Shown in pieces: positions 29,131 to 37,135 of a stretch of DNA of 64,000 nt. The notes under the pieces are model-generated. The model did no database searches, was not told where the DNA came from, and saw nothing but the letters and a program-made list of their open reading frames with translations. Source of the DNA: a bacterium. GTDB lineage: Bacteria; Elusimicrobiota; Elusimicrobia; Elusimicrobiales; UBA9959. Each line of letters opens with the position of its first letter. Position 1 is the stretch's first letter. The translations under genes and the position numbers were made by a program. Where the stretch lies: the NCBI GenBank assembly GCA_021811315.1, contig JAJZPF010000012.1:1-64000 (forward strand), read 5' to 3'.

Positions 29131-29184
29131 ATTATAAACAAGGCGTGTGCAGGGAGGGTAAAATGCGGGTAAAGCCGGGGTAAA
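29131..29184 (-). promoter_or_regulatory. predicted Pho box (site D) plus -10, upstream of ppk1
   Basis: Minus strand: TTTACC CCGGC TTTACC CGCAT TTTACC CTCCC TGCACA CGCCTTGTT TATAAT. Confidence 0.9.
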
Positions 29185-29185
29185 A

Positions 29186-29998
29186 TCAGAAAGCGCGGAC
29201 GTTCTCTGTCGGCGTGGACGGGCTCTTGATGAAACAGCTGAGCACCCGGTGATATTTATCCATTGGCTCGGCGTGCATAGGGAACTTCTTTGCAAGTTTC
29301 CCGTCGAATTCCAGAAGGTTGTCTATGTGTTCCAGCTTCGCCCCGAGCTCGTTGTCGTCGCTCTTTATCTCGTTCTCGTACTCCCAGAAATTGGAGACGG
29401 AGTGGAAAGAGCCGGCGTTTATGTGGAAAGCGCTGATATGGTCCAGGGAAGGTTCCAGCGCCGCCTTACCCATCTGCACCAGGTATTTTTCTTTCCGGTA
29501 CAGGCAGATCACCGGGGCTACGCAGACCTTCTTAATTATGGAAGAGGAGAAATGTTCCGAAAGGGCCGTCTTCATATCTTTCGGCAGGGACCTTTCCATG
29601 ATATCGCGGAACTTGGCGTCAGTGAAATGAATAATGTCGTGGAGACTTTCTTCTTTCACGAGGTTCTTCACCCTGCCCGAAGAGAACTCCGAGCGGAAAA
29701 GAAGCCCTTTATGGGAAAAACCATGCCCCTTGTACTGGACGTACACGTTGCTGCCGTCGCCCTTGTATCTTATACGCATGCTCGCGCCGGAATGGAAAAT
29801 ATCGAAATTGGGCGTGTCGATGAACTGGTCCATGAACACGGCGCTCTTGATATGCCTTACCCCCTTTTTTTTTGCGAAGTAGGCCTTTATGGCCTTTGCG
29901 GTCTCCGGGGAGATCTTTTTTTTTGCCTCTATCTCTATCTTGGAGGCGTTATGCACCCTCAGCTTGTGACAGACATAGGAGATGAGGAATTCATTCAT
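29186..29998 (-). CDS. CYTH/VTC-like triphosphate-tunnel superfamily protein
   Basis: IEIEAKKKIS N-terminal motif, FIDTPNFDIFHSGASMRIRYKG, VYVQYKGHGFSHKGLLFRSEFS; start set at internal Met. Confidence 0.55.
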   Translation of the reverse strand: MNEFLISYVCHKLRVHNASKIEIEAKKKISPETAKAIKAYFAKKKGVRHIKSAVFMDQFIDTPNFDIFHSGASMRIRYKGDGSNVYVQYKGHGFSHKGLLFRSEFSSGRVKNLVKEESLHDIIHFTDAKFRDIMERSLPKDMKTALSEHFSSSIIKKVCVAPVICLYRKEKYLVQMGKAALEPSLDHISAFHINAGSFHSVSNFWEYENEIKSDDNELGAKLEHIDNLLEFDGKLAKKFPMHAEPMDKYHRVLSCFIKSPSTPTENVRAF

Positions 29999-30117
29999 AA
30001 TTTTTATCGCCGCAATGCGCAGTCCCGTACCATACGAAAATATGATAGCAGATGGCAGTCCTGAAGGCAAAAAAAGCCTGGCGAGCCGGGCGGCGCGGTC
30101 CGACGCTCCGGAGGAGT

Positions 30118-31272
30118 TCAGATACCGCAGACTGCGGCGGGCTGACCGCCAAGGACCTTAGCGACCCCGGGATCCCTGCCCAGTATGTTCTCGACGCGGT
30201 ATTTTGCGGAAGGATGGTCGGCGGAGGTTATCGCCACCAGCAGCGAGCCGGCTTCTCCCTCAGTACCGCAGATCAGCTCGTAAGATTTGCCCAGATAGTC
30301 CAGCCCGCCGGAACGCGGCATAAAGGCCGGCAGCGCGGAAACGGCCCAGTAGTCCGCCAGCACCTCGTCCCAGTTCTTGAAGCTCTGGCCGTAAGCCGAT
30401 TTCAGGCAGCCGGCATAGCCCGCGTAGAGCGAAGGGAAACGGCCGGAATCGATGGAATGCGCGGTCTCGTGAAGAAGGACGAAGTCGAGCCGAGCCGGCG
30501 CGCCGTCGCCGCGCATCTCGGCCAGGAGGATGCCCGGGTATACTATTATGACGCTCTGGTTGGGCCTGAGCTCCGGATTCCCCGCCCCGCCCAGATCCTC
30601 ATAAGACGCGTTCCAGGCCTGGTCGGCCACGAGCTGCGGGATCACCGGCCAGAGCTCTTCGCTGGACGTAATATATTTCCTGATATATTGCGAGGGAAGT
30701 ATAAGCGAGGTCAGCTCTACCCTGTTCACCAGTTCCGCTTTTACGGGGATCTCCAGGCCCGAAGACTTTATACGGGCTATCAGGGCCGCTTTTATCCGCC
30801 CGTAATCCGGCATGGGCATCTTGTTCAGGACCGCGGCCTCTATCACCTCGGCGAACTCGGCCAGCGCCCCTTTCGACTTTTCTATCTGGTACGGGAAAGT
30901 ATAGGAAACACTGTTGAGCGCGGAGTTAATAAAATCCCCGCTTTGCAGGTCCGGCAGGCCGTATTTCTTAACCACGGCCTGGAATCCGGGGCGGATTTCC
31001 GGCTCGAGCGCTTTCAGGTTGGCGCTGCGGCGCTTGTCCCTGGCCTCGCTCAGCGCGGCGGGATCCGCTCCGCAGATGTCCGCGTAGGCTATCCCTGACG
31101 CCGTTTCAGCGGCGGGAGCCGGCGCGGGGGTCGCCGGGGAGGCGCTTTTCCGGCTCAGCAGCAGTTCGTCGGCGGACAGCGCGGCCTTGTCCAGCGAAGA
31201 GGCGCAGGCGTACGAAGCAGCCAACGCCGCCGCGGCGGTTATCGTAATGAAGGTCAGCGGCCTGGGTGCCAT
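30118..31272 (-). CDS. secreted protein with HExxH zinc-metallopeptidase-like motif
   Basis: Signal peptide MAPRPLTFITITAAAALAASYACASS; DFVLLHETAHSIDSGRFPSLYAGYAG. Confidence 0.6.
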   Translation of the reverse strand: MAPRPLTFITITAAAALAASYACASSLDKAALSADELLLSRKSASPATPAPAPAAETASGIAYADICGADPAALSEARDKRRSANLKALEPEIRPGFQAVVKKYGLPDLQSGDFINSALNSVSYTFPYQIEKSKGALAEFAEVIEAAVLNKMPMPDYGRIKAALIARIKSSGLEIPVKAELVNRVELTSLILPSQYIRKYITSSEELWPVIPQLVADQAWNASYEDLGGAGNPELRPNQSVIIVYPGILLAEMRGDGAPARLDFVLLHETAHSIDSGRFPSLYAGYAGCLKSAYGQSFKNWDEVLADYWAVSALPAFMPRSGGLDYLGKSYELICGTEGEAGSLLVAITSADHPSAKYRVENILGRDPGVAKVLGGQPAAVCGI

Positions 31273-31318
31273 ACCTACAGTATAATGCACGCCCGGCCCG
31301 CGCGCAAGAGGGTATGAA

Positions 31319-31372
31319 TTTACCCGGTTTTTACATATATTTCACAACTCACTTACCACTGTACTGTAGAAT
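31319..31372 (+). promoter_or_regulatory. predicted Pho box (site E) plus -10, upstream of the 57-aa microprotein
   Basis: Plus strand: TTTACC CGGTT TTTACA TATAT TTCACA ACTCA CTTACC ACTGTACTG TAGAAT. Confidence 0.88.
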
Positions 31373-31411
31373 ATTATTGTTCCGCCACATTCCGGTAATG
31401 GAGAGCATACA

Positions 31412-31585
31412 ATGCCAGCCAATAACACCATCAAAAAATCAGCCGCCATACTCGCGTTCTTCATAGGCGCCGCCGCGTGGGTCGCGCACGAGGCTAAACA
31501 GGAAACCCGCCCCGCCGCCCCGAATACGCCCAGCCAGTCAGAGACCCCCAACTCCGACGTAGTCCTTCGCCCCCTTACCGACTGA
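31412..31585 (+). CDS. 57-aa putative membrane-anchored microprotein
   Basis: MPANNTIKKSAAILAFFIGAAAWVAHEAKQETRPAAPNTPSQSETPNSDVVLRPLTD; GGAGAG 7 nt upstream; below the ORF-track length cutoff. Confidence 0.65.
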   Translation: MPANNTIKKSAAILAFFIGAAAWVAHEAKQETRPAAPNTPSQSETPNSDVVLRPLTD

Positions 31586-31741
31586 CTCGCCTCAGCCCCC
31601 AGGAGGTCCCGCCCAAAAGGTCAAAAGTAAAGACCCCGCCCCCCGCGGGGCGGCGGTCTGGCGGTTTGGACGGGTTTTATTGTAGATTGTTGGAACAAGT
31701 TAAAAAACCTAAACCCTGTTGCAAGCGGTCAGGAGCGCGCT

Positions 31742-32620
31742 ATGAAACACGATCCCAAAATACTTTTAAAACCCGGCAGGAAACTGCAGCTAAAGGACTT
31801 CGACTCCGGGTACACCGGCACGTTCAAGGACAAGGCGGGCGCTAAGGAAAAACTCGCAAAAGACATTGAAAGGATGACCGGGCTCCAGGCCAGATTATAC
31901 GCGGAGAACCGGCACGCCGTCCTGCTCATCTTCCAGGCCATGGACGCGGCGGGCAAGGACAGCACCATCAAACACGTGATGTCGGGGATCAACCCGCAAG
32001 GCTGCCAGGTGGTCAGTTTCAAGCAGCCGTCGACACTCGAACTCAATCATGATTTTTTATGGCGCACGGTCCAGCACCTTCCCCAGCGCGGGATGATAGG
32101 CATCTTCAACCGCTCCTACTACGAGGAGGTCCTGGTAACGCGCGTGCACCCGGAGCTGGTCCTGAAACAGAACCTGCCCGGGATGCACAATGTCGAAGAC
32201 ATTCCCAAGTCGCTGTGGGAAACCCGGTTCTCGCATATCAACCATTTTGAAAAGATGCTGGCCGAAAGCGGCACGCGGATCGTAAAGTTCTTCCTGCACG
32301 TGAGCAAGCACGAACAGAAAAAGCGCTTCCTCGAGCGCATAGAGAACCCCGAGAAGAACTGGAAGATAGCCATGGCCGACGTGGAAGAGCGGGCCTGCTG
32401 GAGCGCTTACCAGAATGCCTACGAGAACGCGCTCACGAAGACCTCCACGGACCTGGCGCCCTGGTATATCATCCCCGCGGACAACAAGTGGTTCATGCGC
32501 GCCGCGGTCGGCGACATCCTTGTGAAGACGCTTAAGGAGCTTAAGTCGGAGTATCCGTCGGTAGCCGGCGCGAAAGCCGCCGACCTGGCCAGGATAAAGC
32601 GGATCTTGATGAAGGAATAG
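31742..32620 (+). CDS. ppk2: polyphosphate kinase 2 family protein
   Basis: LIFQAMDAAGKDSTIKHVMSGINPQGCQVVSFKQPS, FNRSYYEEVLVTRVHPE, VEERACWSAYQNAYENAL. Confidence 0.95.
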   Translation: MKHDPKILLKPGRKLQLKDFDSGYTGTFKDKAGAKEKLAKDIERMTGLQARLYAENRHAVLLIFQAMDAAGKDSTIKHVMSGINPQGCQVVSFKQPSTLELNHDFLWRTVQHLPQRGMIGIFNRSYYEEVLVTRVHPELVLKQNLPGMHNVEDIPKSLWETRFSHINHFEKMLAESGTRIVKFFLHVSKHEQKKRFLERIENPEKNWKIAMADVEERACWSAYQNAYENALTKTSTDLAPWYIIPADNKWFMRAAVGDILVKTLKELKSEYPSVAGAKAADLARIKRILMKE

Positions 32621-32626
32621 AGGGGC

Positions 32627-33523
32627 TTACCTGCGGGAATAGCGGTTTAATTTCCGAAAGAAACCCGACCCGGCGCCGCAGAGCCAGCTTTTTTTCAGTT
32701 TCCTGAAAAACTCCGCTTCTTTTTCAATAACGAAACACATCGCTGGCTCCAGCCCCTCGCTCCCCCCGCTTTTGCCGGCGCAGCGGTGCAGCAGCCCGCA
32801 AACCACCTGAATATCGTGGATCTTACCGAGCAGCAACTGGAGCCGGATGATCTTTTTTACCAAGCGGGAAACCCGCCGGTCCAGGCGCGCTTCAGGCTCG
32901 AGAATATAGCGCAGCCTTTTGGCCAGCAGCCTGGCGCGGTGTATTTCATAAGCATCGGACAGCGCTTTAACGGCCGAAAGCCCTTCTCTCAGCCTCCGGA
33001 TATGCCTGCGGACAGCTTTTCCGTTAACCGCGGCCAGGGAGAGCTCCCCTTTCTTTTTCCCGGGAGCTCCGCCCGCTGCCCCGTCGGCGAGACTGGCGCG
33101 CAATTTCACGGCCAGGACCAGGAATTCTCTCCGCAGCACCGCCGCGAAGTTTTTCCGGGGACGGCTTCCGCAGCTCTCCAGCCGCCCGGCGGCGGCGAGC
33201 AGCGATTTTTTTTCTTTGCCGCCGGCCTTACCCGCGAAAGCGCTCAGCAGCGCTATTCCGGCCTCGGTATCCCGGAGCGGGTTCGTGCGGGCGCATAACC
33301 GTTTCAGTTCTTTCCGCAAGCCCGCGACGGCAGCTGGAAGCTGGTCGCGGTAATCCCGGAGCAGGCAGCTTAGCCTGTGAAGGCCGACCCTGAAGTCATG
33401 GAGCGCTTCGCTGTCACCTGGCGAACCAAGGCGGACGGCCGCCGCCCCGCATTCTTCTACGAGGCGAAGCGCAAGGCACCGCGCGCCCTCAGTGGCCGGT
33501 ATTTTAAAAAAGCCGGTTTTCAT
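32627..33523 (-). CDS. CHAD-domain protein
   Basis: ALHDFRVGLHRLSCLLRDYRDQL, NPLRDTEAGIALL, IHRARLLAKRLRYILEPEA, LQLLLGKIHDIQVV. Confidence 0.85.
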   Translation of the reverse strand: MKTGFFKIPATEGARCLALRLVEECGAAAVRLGSPGDSEALHDFRVGLHRLSCLLRDYRDQLPAAVAGLRKELKRLCARTNPLRDTEAGIALLSAFAGKAGGKEKKSLLAAAGRLESCGSRPRKNFAAVLRREFLVLAVKLRASLADGAAGGAPGKKKGELSLAAVNGKAVRRHIRRLREGLSAVKALSDAYEIHRARLLAKRLRYILEPEARLDRRVSRLVKKIIRLQLLLGKIHDIQVVCGLLHRCAGKSGGSEGLEPAMCFVIEKEAEFFRKLKKSWLCGAGSGFFRKLNRYSRR

Positions 33524-33546
33524 CCGCGGATTCTCCTGGCCGGAAG

Positions 33547-34050
33547 CTAGCCCAGGCGCTGCAACTGCCCGGGTTCCAGCAGCCAGATGAGCGCGGCCTT
33601 ACCCGGCGCCGGCCTTTCTTTGAATTCCACCATGCAGGCGCCGCCTTTACCGATAGAGACGAAAGACCGTCCCGGCCCGCGCAGGAATTGCGAAACGATG
33701 CCGCCAAGGTAAGGCTCATGGCCCGCCAGCACCACCGTCGTACCCGGAGCAAATTTACGGATGTAAGATAAAAGCTCCGTCAGCCTGCCGGCCGGCGTCA
33801 GCGCCGCGGTCTTTCTGACCTGCTTTATGCCCAGCTTTTTAGCCAGGATCTCCGCGGTCTGTACTGCCCGCAGGTAGGGGCTGGAAACCACGGCGTCCAC
33901 TCCCCCCGTTATTTTTTTCAGGCCGGCGGCGCACTTCTTCATTTTTTTAACGCCCTTGGCGGTAAGCGGCCGCCCGGAGTCCGGCTTCCCGGTCAGCGCG
34001 TACTCAACCTTGTCCCCGGCCAGACCGTGCCGGACAAATATTAATTTCAT
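33547..34050 (-). CDS. sixA: SixA-like phosphohistidine phosphatase
   Basis: MKLIFVRHGLAGDK, VVSSPYLRAVQTAEILAKKLG, VVLAGHEPYLGGIVSQFL. Confidence 0.88.
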   Translation of the reverse strand: MKLIFVRHGLAGDKVEYALTGKPDSGRPLTAKGVKKMKKCAAGLKKITGGVDAVVSSPYLRAVQTAEILAKKLGIKQVRKTAALTPAGRLTELLSYIRKFAPGTTVVLAGHEPYLGGIVSQFLRGPGRSFVSIGKGGACMVEFKERPAPGKAALIWLLEPGQLQRLG

Positions 34051-34096
34051 AATCCCCCCTTATGCGATGTGACGTGGATATGATAGCAAAACGGGT

Positions 34097-34120
34097 AAAG
34101 GGGACAGGCTACTTTTTATT
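34097..34120 (+). repeat. REP-like repeat, left copy flanking tilS
   Basis: AAAGGGGACAGGCTACTTTTTATT; inverse copy at 34872-34894. Confidence 0.8.
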
Positions 34121-34131
34121 ATAATCAAAGG

Positions 34132-34881
34132 ATGAACAAAAGGGCGGTCACAATGGGGCTATGGAACAAGGTTCTGGCGCACGCCAGGGCCCGGAAACTA
34201 TTTTCCGACGGCGATTCCATACTCCTGGCCGTTTCCGGCGGGCCGGATTCCGTGGTCATGCTAGATTTTTTCGCGGGCCAGGCGCGGTCGCACCGCTTGA
34301 AGCTTTTCATCTGCCATATCAACCACAAGCTGCGCGGCAAACTGGCCGACGCGGACGCGGCTTTCGTCAAAAAGCTCGGCGCCGAATACGGGATAGAGAC
34401 CTTCATCCTTACGGCCGACGTAAAAGCGCTGGCTAAAAAGTCCGGCACGAGCATAGAACACGCCGCGCGCAACGCCCGCTACAGGCTGCTTTCGGGAACG
34501 GCTTTAAGGAAAAAATGCGGGCTGGCGGCGACGGCGCACCATGCGGACGACCACGCCGAGACCATTATTCTGAATTTATTGCGCGGCACGGAGCCGAAGG
34601 GCCTGCTGGGCATACCCGCGAAGCGGGAGCTGGTCCGCGGCAGGAAAAAAGTGCAGCTTATCAGGCCGATGCTTGCGGTTTCGAGGAAAGAGATAGAGGC
34701 TTATCTGAAGGCCAACGGCCTGCCGTCAAAAAAAGACCATACCAACGACGATGAGTATTATACCCGCAACTGGATCCGAAAAACCCTGCTGCCGCTTATG
34801 CTTAAAAAACAGCCCCGCCTGCGCGAGCATCTCGGCGAACTTTCCCAAAAGCTCTCCGCGGCGCTTAAAACAAAAAAGTAG
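34132..34881 (+). CDS. tilS: tRNA(Ile)-lysidine synthetase
   Basis: LLAVSGGPDSVVMLDFFAG PP-loop, ICHINHKLRG, ATAHHADDHAETIILNLLRGT. Confidence 0.95.
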   Translation: MNKRAVTMGLWNKVLAHARARKLFSDGDSILLAVSGGPDSVVMLDFFAGQARSHRLKLFICHINHKLRGKLADADAAFVKKLGAEYGIETFILTADVKALAKKSGTSIEHAARNARYRLLSGTALRKKCGLAATAHHADDHAETIILNLLRGTEPKGLLGIPAKRELVRGRKKVQLIRPMLAVSRKEIEAYLKANGLPSKKDHTNDDEYYTRNWIRKTLLPLMLKKQPRLREHLGELSQKLSAALKTKK

Positions 34882-34894
34882 CCTGTCCCCTTAA
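34872..34894 (-). repeat. REP-like repeat, right inverted copy overlapping the tilS stop codon
   Basis: AAAAAAGTAGCCTGTCCCCTTAA; the TAG stop of tilS lies inside it. Confidence 0.8.
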
Positions 34895-36696
34895 CTCCAG
34901 TGATGCTGCTGCTCTATCAGGCCCTTCGCGGGCAGGAAGCGGACATGGGCGGGGCGGTTCTCATAGAGCACCCCGCCTTCGCCTTTGTCGATGATGAACT
35001 TGTAAGCTATGGCCTTGCCGGCGCTTTCTTTCAGCGGCAGCTGGCCCAGCCACATATTCTCGTTGATGTATTCCAGCGGGAAAGCTTTTTCCAGGTCCCA
35101 GTTGCCCAGCTCAGGGCAGTTGCCGGTCACCTTTACGCGTTCGCCGAAGGGCGTGCAGTACCCGTTCAGCAGGAAAGAAATTTCAAGCCCGGCTTTTTCC
35201 CGCATGGGCCCGCAATAGGAAAGAACGAAAGAACTGTCGCGCTCGAGCCTGAGCCCTTTTATCCGGCCGTCCTTTACCGTGACCGCGCGGTCGGACAGGA
35301 CGTCTTTATACACCCCGTCCGGCATCTCGACGGTTTCAAGGTCGATAGAGGTGTCGGCGCCGCGGTTGAAGGCGGCCAGGCAGCAGCTGCCCCGGTAAAC
35401 GCGGGTGTAGGCGTAGACGTCGGGCGTTAAATATTTCTTCCTGTGGCTGCCGCTCTGCACGGCTTTGTTCTCCCTGCGGACCGCCGCGAGTTTTTTAACT
35501 ATGCGGAAAGCCGGGGTATCTGTTTCCCACTTTTCCATCATGGGCCTGTTATAGGGGTCGACCCCGCCGTTGGTGTCGTCGTGCAGGTACTGCTCCGTGC
35601 CGTAATAGATGCAGGGGGTGCCGCGGCAGGTCAGGATAAAAGCCAGGCCCATGTCCACGCGCGCGGGGCTCGCGCCGGCCGACATGAAGCGCGGCATATC
35701 GTGGTTGTCCAGGAAAGTGACCAGGTGGCGGCAGTCGTCGAAAAGCGAATCCATACCGAAAACGTTGTCCACCAGCTCGAAGCCCTGCTCCTCCCCGCGG
35801 GCGAGGCAGCCTTCGAGCCCGCGCTGGAGGGCGAAGTCAAGCATGCCCATCCCGCTCTTGTTCGCGAACTCCACCGACTGGCCGTCGTAGCAGCCGCCCT
35901 GGAACCATTCCCCGAAGATAAACAGGCCGGGCCTATGGAAGAACATGTCGGACACGAACTCCTGCCAGAACCAGAGGGGCATATGTTTGACGGTGTCCAC
36001 GCGGAGGGCGTCCACGCCTTTGTCCAGCCACAGCCGCATCGCGTCCTTTATATAGTTGCGGTAGCCTATATGCGACTCGTTGAAATCCGCGAGCCCGGCG
36101 AGTTCGCTGGCCTCCACCTGGCCCTTATTGTTCCAGTCGCTGACGCCGCCGTTCCGGTGGTACCAGCCCAGTTTGTCGTCGTCGTAGGAAGTCAGCAGTT
36201 TCCCGTCGTCGTACAGCTCCCCCTTGGTAGGCAGCCCCCCCCTGTCGGGGCGCTGCGCGGGGCTGGAATGGTTGCAGACGATGTCGAGCACCAGGCGCAT
36301 GTCTTTGTCATGCATGCTCTTCACGAGGCGGTCCACGACGGTATTTTTAGAGGCGAAAACCCTCACATCGTCCTTCGAGCCGGACAAGTGCTCGTCGAGC
36401 CGCTTAAAATCCTTAGCCCAGTAGCCGTGATAGGAGGCCATGCCGCGCCCCTCCACGTCCACCAGCCCGTCCGCCTGGTCGAACAGCGGGGTCAGCCAGA
36501 CGGAGGAACAGCCGAGCTCTTTTAAATAATCCAGCTTGCTGATCACGCCGTGAAGGTCCCCGCCCCAGTACTTGAACCAGTCGGTATGGGTTCCGTCAAA
36601 AGAGTCGTTGTTGAAGCCGGCGTCGTTTGAGGGGTTGCCGTTGCAGAACCTGTCCACCACCGCGAAATACATCACGCTGTCGTTGAAAGGGCGCAT
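34891..36696 (-). CDS. alpha-amylase family (GH13) with C-terminal CBM20-like starch-binding domain
   Basis: DIVCNHSSP, GVDALRVDTVKHMP, FGEWFQGG, FLDNHDMPRFM; C-terminal GERVKVTGNCPELGNWDLEKAFPL. Confidence 0.92.
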   Translation of the reverse strand: MRPFNDSVMYFAVVDRFCNGNPSNDAGFNNDSFDGTHTDWFKYWGGDLHGVISKLDYLKELGCSSVWLTPLFDQADGLVDVEGRGMASYHGYWAKDFKRLDEHLSGSKDDVRVFASKNTVVDRLVKSMHDKDMRLVLDIVCNHSSPAQRPDRGGLPTKGELYDDGKLLTSYDDDKLGWYHRNGGVSDWNNKGQVEASELAGLADFNESHIGYRNYIKDAMRLWLDKGVDALRVDTVKHMPLWFWQEFVSDMFFHRPGLFIFGEWFQGGCYDGQSVEFANKSGMGMLDFALQRGLEGCLARGEEQGFELVDNVFGMDSLFDDCRHLVTFLDNHDMPRFMSAGASPARVDMGLAFILTCRGTPCIYYGTEQYLHDDTNGGVDPYNRPMMEKWETDTPAFRIVKKLAAVRRENKAVQSGSHRKKYLTPDVYAYTRVYRGSCCLAAFNRGADTSIDLETVEMPDGVYKDVLSDRAVTVKDGRIKGLRLERDSSFVLSYCGPMREKAGLEISFLLNGYCTPFGERVKVTGNCPELGNWDLEKAFPLEYINENMWLGQLPLKESAGKAIAYKFIIDKGEGGVLYENRPAHVRFLPAKGLIEQQHHWS

Positions 36697-36724
36697 AAGT
36701 CTCCTGGTGCCGTATTATTCAGCG

Positions 36725-37135
36725 CTACATCTTGAGGCCCGGCCTGCCGCCGGAACCGTAATCCCAGAAAAGCGGGATATCCGTCACTTCGTCCATGGCC
36801 TTGTGCAGGGCTGCCAGGCTGAAAGGTTTTTTCAGGAAGCGCAGCTTATGGTCGGTGGCGGCCAGGGCGTGGCCTTTTTCTATCTCGAGTCCGCTCCAGA
36901 GGATGAACGGGGTGGTCTCGTATTCGTGCATCGCCCGGGTTTTATTGTAAAGCTCGATGCCGTCGAAGCCGGGCATGTTTATGTCGGAAATTACCAGGTC
37001 GGCGCGGGTTTCCGCTATTTTTTTCAGGAGCTCCGCGCCGTTGGCGGCCAGCGTCACTTTGTGCCCTGCGTGCTCCAGGTGCGGGACCAGCATGGCCAGC
37101 AGGTTCTGGTCGTCGTCGGCTATGACTATGTTCAT
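36725..37135 (-). CDS. single-domain response regulator
   Basis: MNIVIADDDQNLLAMLVPHLEHAGHKV, LVISDINMPGFDGIEL, LRFLKKPFSLAAL. Confidence 0.88.
   Translation of the reverse strand: MNIVIADDDQNLLAMLVPHLEHAGHKVTLAANGAELLKKIAETRADLVISDINMPGFDGIELYNKTRAMHEYETTPFILWSGLEIEKGHALAATDHKLRFLKKPFSLAALHKAMDEVTDIPLFWDYGSGGRPGLKM

Noticed and set aside
34097-34894. tilS flanked by inverted repeats as an insertion sequence
   Set aside because: The gene between is a housekeeping tilS with no transposase; the repeats fit REP-like elements better than IS termini.
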